64,000 bases of DNA from Amycolatopsis decaplanina DSM 44594. Lineage in GTDB: Bacteria > Actinomycetota > Actinomycetes > Mycobacteriales > Pseudonocardiaceae. Every line of letters starts with the position of its first letter. The first letter of the stretch is position 1. The DNA is taken from contig NZ_AOHO01000075.1 in assembly GCF_000342005.1 (NCBI RefSeq), positions 186,001 through 250,000 of the forward strand. The letters run 5' to 3'. A model generated the notes under the pieces. The model was given only the letters and a program-made list of their open reading frames with translations. It searched no databases and was not told where the DNA came from. Positions 62,482-64,000 of this stretch are shown one piece after another. The position numbers and the translations under genes were made by a program.

Positions 62482-63663
62482 GTGCACGACGCGGTCATCG
62501 TCGACGCCGTCCGTACCCCGATCGGCAAGGGCAAACCCGGTGGCGCCCTGCACGAGGTCCATCCGGTCCAGCTGCTCGCCCACACGTTGCGGGCTCTCGT
62601 CGAGCGCAACGGTCTCGACCCCGAGCTGATCGACGACGTCATCGGCGGCGCGGTCGACCAGGTCGGCGAACAGGCCCAGAACGTCACGCGCTGGGCGGCG
62701 CTCGCGGCCGGGCTGCCGGAAAGCGTGCCCGCGACCACCGTCGACAGGCAGTGCGGGAGCAGCCAGCAGGCCGTGCACTTCGCCGCGCAGGGCGTGATGG
62801 CAGGGGCGTACGACGTCGTCATCGCCTGCGGTGTCGAGTCCATGAGCCGCGTCCCGATGTGGTCGAACGTGCTGCCCGGAACCGATCCCCTCGGCCCCGG
62901 CGTCGCCGCCCGCTACCCGGAAGGCCTCGTCCCGCAAGGGATCAGCGCCGAACTCATCGCCGCGAAGTGGTCGCTCGGCCGCGAAGCGATGGACGAGTTC
63001 GCGGTGTCCTCGCACCGGAAGGCGGCGCGGGCACACGAGCTCGGGCGGTTCGCGAGCCAGATCGTGCCGATCGAGACACCGTCGGGCCGCGTGTCCACCG
63101 ACGAGTCCGTCCGGCCCGGCACCGACCTCGAAACGCTCGCCAAGTTGCGCCCGGCGTTCCAGGACCCTGATGTGACCGCGCGATTCCCGCAGATCGACTG
63201 GTCGGTGACCGCGGGCAACAGCAGCCCGATCAACGACGGCGCTTCCGCCGTGCTCATCACTTCCAGCGAGACCGCCGCCAAGCTGGGTCTCCGCCCGCGC
63301 GCCCGCCTGCACAGTTTCGCCGTCACCGGATCCGACCCGCTGCTCATGCTCACCGGCGTCATCCCGGCGACCGAAAAGGTACTGCGGCGCGCGGGCCTGC
63401 GCTTGGCGGACATCGACCTCTTCGAGATCAACGAGGCGTTCGCCAGCGTCGTACTGGCATGGCAGCAGGAAACCGGGGCCGACCCGGCCAAGGTCAACGT
63501 CCACGGCGGCGCGATCGCGCTGGGCCATCCGCTCGGCGCGAGCGGAACCCGCCTGATGGGCACGCTGGTCAACGCGTTGCACCATCACGGCGCACGGTAC
63601 GGCCTGCAGGCGATGTGCGAAGGCGGCGGCCAGGCCAACGCGACCATCCTGGAGGCGTTGTGA
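62482..63663 (+). CDS. acetyl-CoA acetyltransferase (thiolase)
   Basis: 393 residues from GTG with TGGAGG upstream. The nucleophile is Cys91 in DRQCGSSQQA; GISAELIAAKW, FEINEAFASVV and GHPLGASGTRLM are the usual thiolase blocks. It condenses or cleaves acyl-CoA. Regulated locally by the divergent HxlR gene in this reading. Confidence 0.93.
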   Translation: MHDAVIVDAVRTPIGKGKPGGALHEVHPVQLLAHTLRALVERNGLDPELIDDVIGGAVDQVGEQAQNVTRWAALAAGLPESVPATTVDRQCGSSQQAVHFAAQGVMAGAYDVVIACGVESMSRVPMWSNVLPGTDPLGPGVAARYPEGLVPQGISAELIAAKWSLGREAMDEFAVSSHRKAARAHELGRFASQIVPIETPSGRVSTDESVRPGTDLETLAKLRPAFQDPDVTARFPQIDWSVTAGNSSPINDGASAVLITSSETAAKLGLRPRARLHSFAVTGSDPLLMLTGVIPATEKVLRRAGLRLADIDLFEINEAFASVVLAWQQETGADPAKVNVHGGAIALGHPLGASGTRLMGTLVNALHHHGARYGLQAMCEGGGQANATILEAL

Positions 63664-64000
63664 CCGACCGGCTCCCGAGGAAACTGGCGGATCATCCGTC
63701 GGTACAGGCGGTGCTCGCCAAACCACGCGACAAGCCGTCGCCGGTGATCGACGCCGCCTGGCTCAAGGAGATCTGCCTCGCCGCCGGCGCCGACGACGCG
63801 GCCACCGTCTCGCTCGACCACCCGGATCTGGCGGGCGAGCGTGAGCACGTCCAGCGAGCGCTGCCCGGGACCAAGACCCTCGTCTCGCTCGTGGTGCGGA
63901 TGAACCGCGACGACGTCCGCTCCCCCGCCCGCAGCGTCGCCAACCAGGAGTTCCACCGCGGCGGCGAGATCATCAACGAGGCGGGGCACACGATCGTCCG
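63660..64000 (+). CDS. epoxyqueuosine-reductase/4Fe-4S-type protein, truncated by window edge
   Basis: GTG at 63660 overlaps the thiolase stop (GTGA). The visible 113 residues include KEICLAAGADDAATVSLDHP, then ALPGTKTLVSLVVRMNRDD, like the N-terminal part of QueG-related iron-sulfur proteins. Cysteine clusters would lie beyond the window, so the assignment is tentative. Confidence 0.5.
   Translation, partial: MTDRLPRKLADHPSVQAVLAKPRDKPSPVIDAAWLKEICLAAGADDAATVSLDHPDLAGEREHVQRALPGTKTLVSLVVRMNRDDVRSPARSVANQEFHRGGEIINEAGHTIV

Noticed and set aside
1..64000. tRNA, rRNA, insertion sequence, integrase or attachment site
   Set aside because: None recognised; no transposase or integrase motifs were seen in any frame.

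Overview
High-GC, actinomycete-type DNA with heavy G/C third positions, many GTG starts and ATGA/GTGA overlaps. MptB-type mannosyltransferase, DUF3090/SCO1664-type and DUF3097 proteins suggest a mycolic-lineage relative such as Amycolatopsis or another pseudonocardial genus (inference, not proven here).

Region 1 (1-28.5 kb) is a ribosomal-peptide (RiPP) biosynthetic cluster cut by the left window edge. It holds a split LanB-type dehydratase: a C-terminal/thiopeptide-type domain protein at the left edge and a glutamylation-type protein at 26.1-28.5 kb. It also holds two YcaO cyclodehydratase modules (13.7-18.2 kb and 21.6-26.1 kb), SagB-type dehydrogenase domains and a zinc-type leader-binding partner. 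Five tandem precursor genes (18.4-19.5 kb) share an LDLWAEE-type leader and have Ser/Thr/Cys-rich, strongly divergent cores. A membrane M50 protease with a leader-binding-like N-terminus and a membrane-anchored DsbA-like protein follow them. Between the RiPP genes sit an iterative type I polyketide synthase whose ketoreductase has lost its catalytic residues (orsellinate-type product predicted), a KAS III-like acyltransferase, a glycosyltransferase, and two Tat-exported carbohydrate enzymes (bicovalent flavin oxidase and aldose 1-epimerase). The simplest reading is a linear azole/dehydroamino-acid peptide or thiopeptide-like RiPP decorated with an aroyl-sugar. I do not recognise this combination as a described family.

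Region 2 (28.6-34.1 kb) holds the cluster edge: an APC amino-acid permease, a SARP regulator with a TTA codon, and a convergent PucR-type regulator. TTA codons also occur in the LuxR regulator, PKS, M50 protease, leader-binding protein and dehydratase, which suggests bldA-like translational gating.

Region 3 (34.1-46.6 kb) is mixed accessory and core DNA: a small secreted protein, a decayed FAD monooxygenase with a 39-bp tandem duplication, an SGNH hydrolase, TetR, a VOC-ArsR-SRPBCC operon, an FMN reductase-MFS-MerR operon, SPFH/NfeD membrane proteins, DUF3097, an aminoglycoside-phosphotransferase-like kinase, a SCO1664-like protein and DUF3090.

Region 4 (46.7-64 kb) looks like ordinary chromosome: S9 peptidase, S66 carboxypeptidase, methyltransferase, PPOX protein, MptB, a complete oligopeptide ABC transporter, a cupredoxin-lipoprotein/membrane-protein locus, HxlR regulator, thiolase, and the start of an iron-sulfur-type protein. 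Several perfect hairpins separate convergent operons; two of them (12.9 kb and 61.9 kb) belong to one repeat family.
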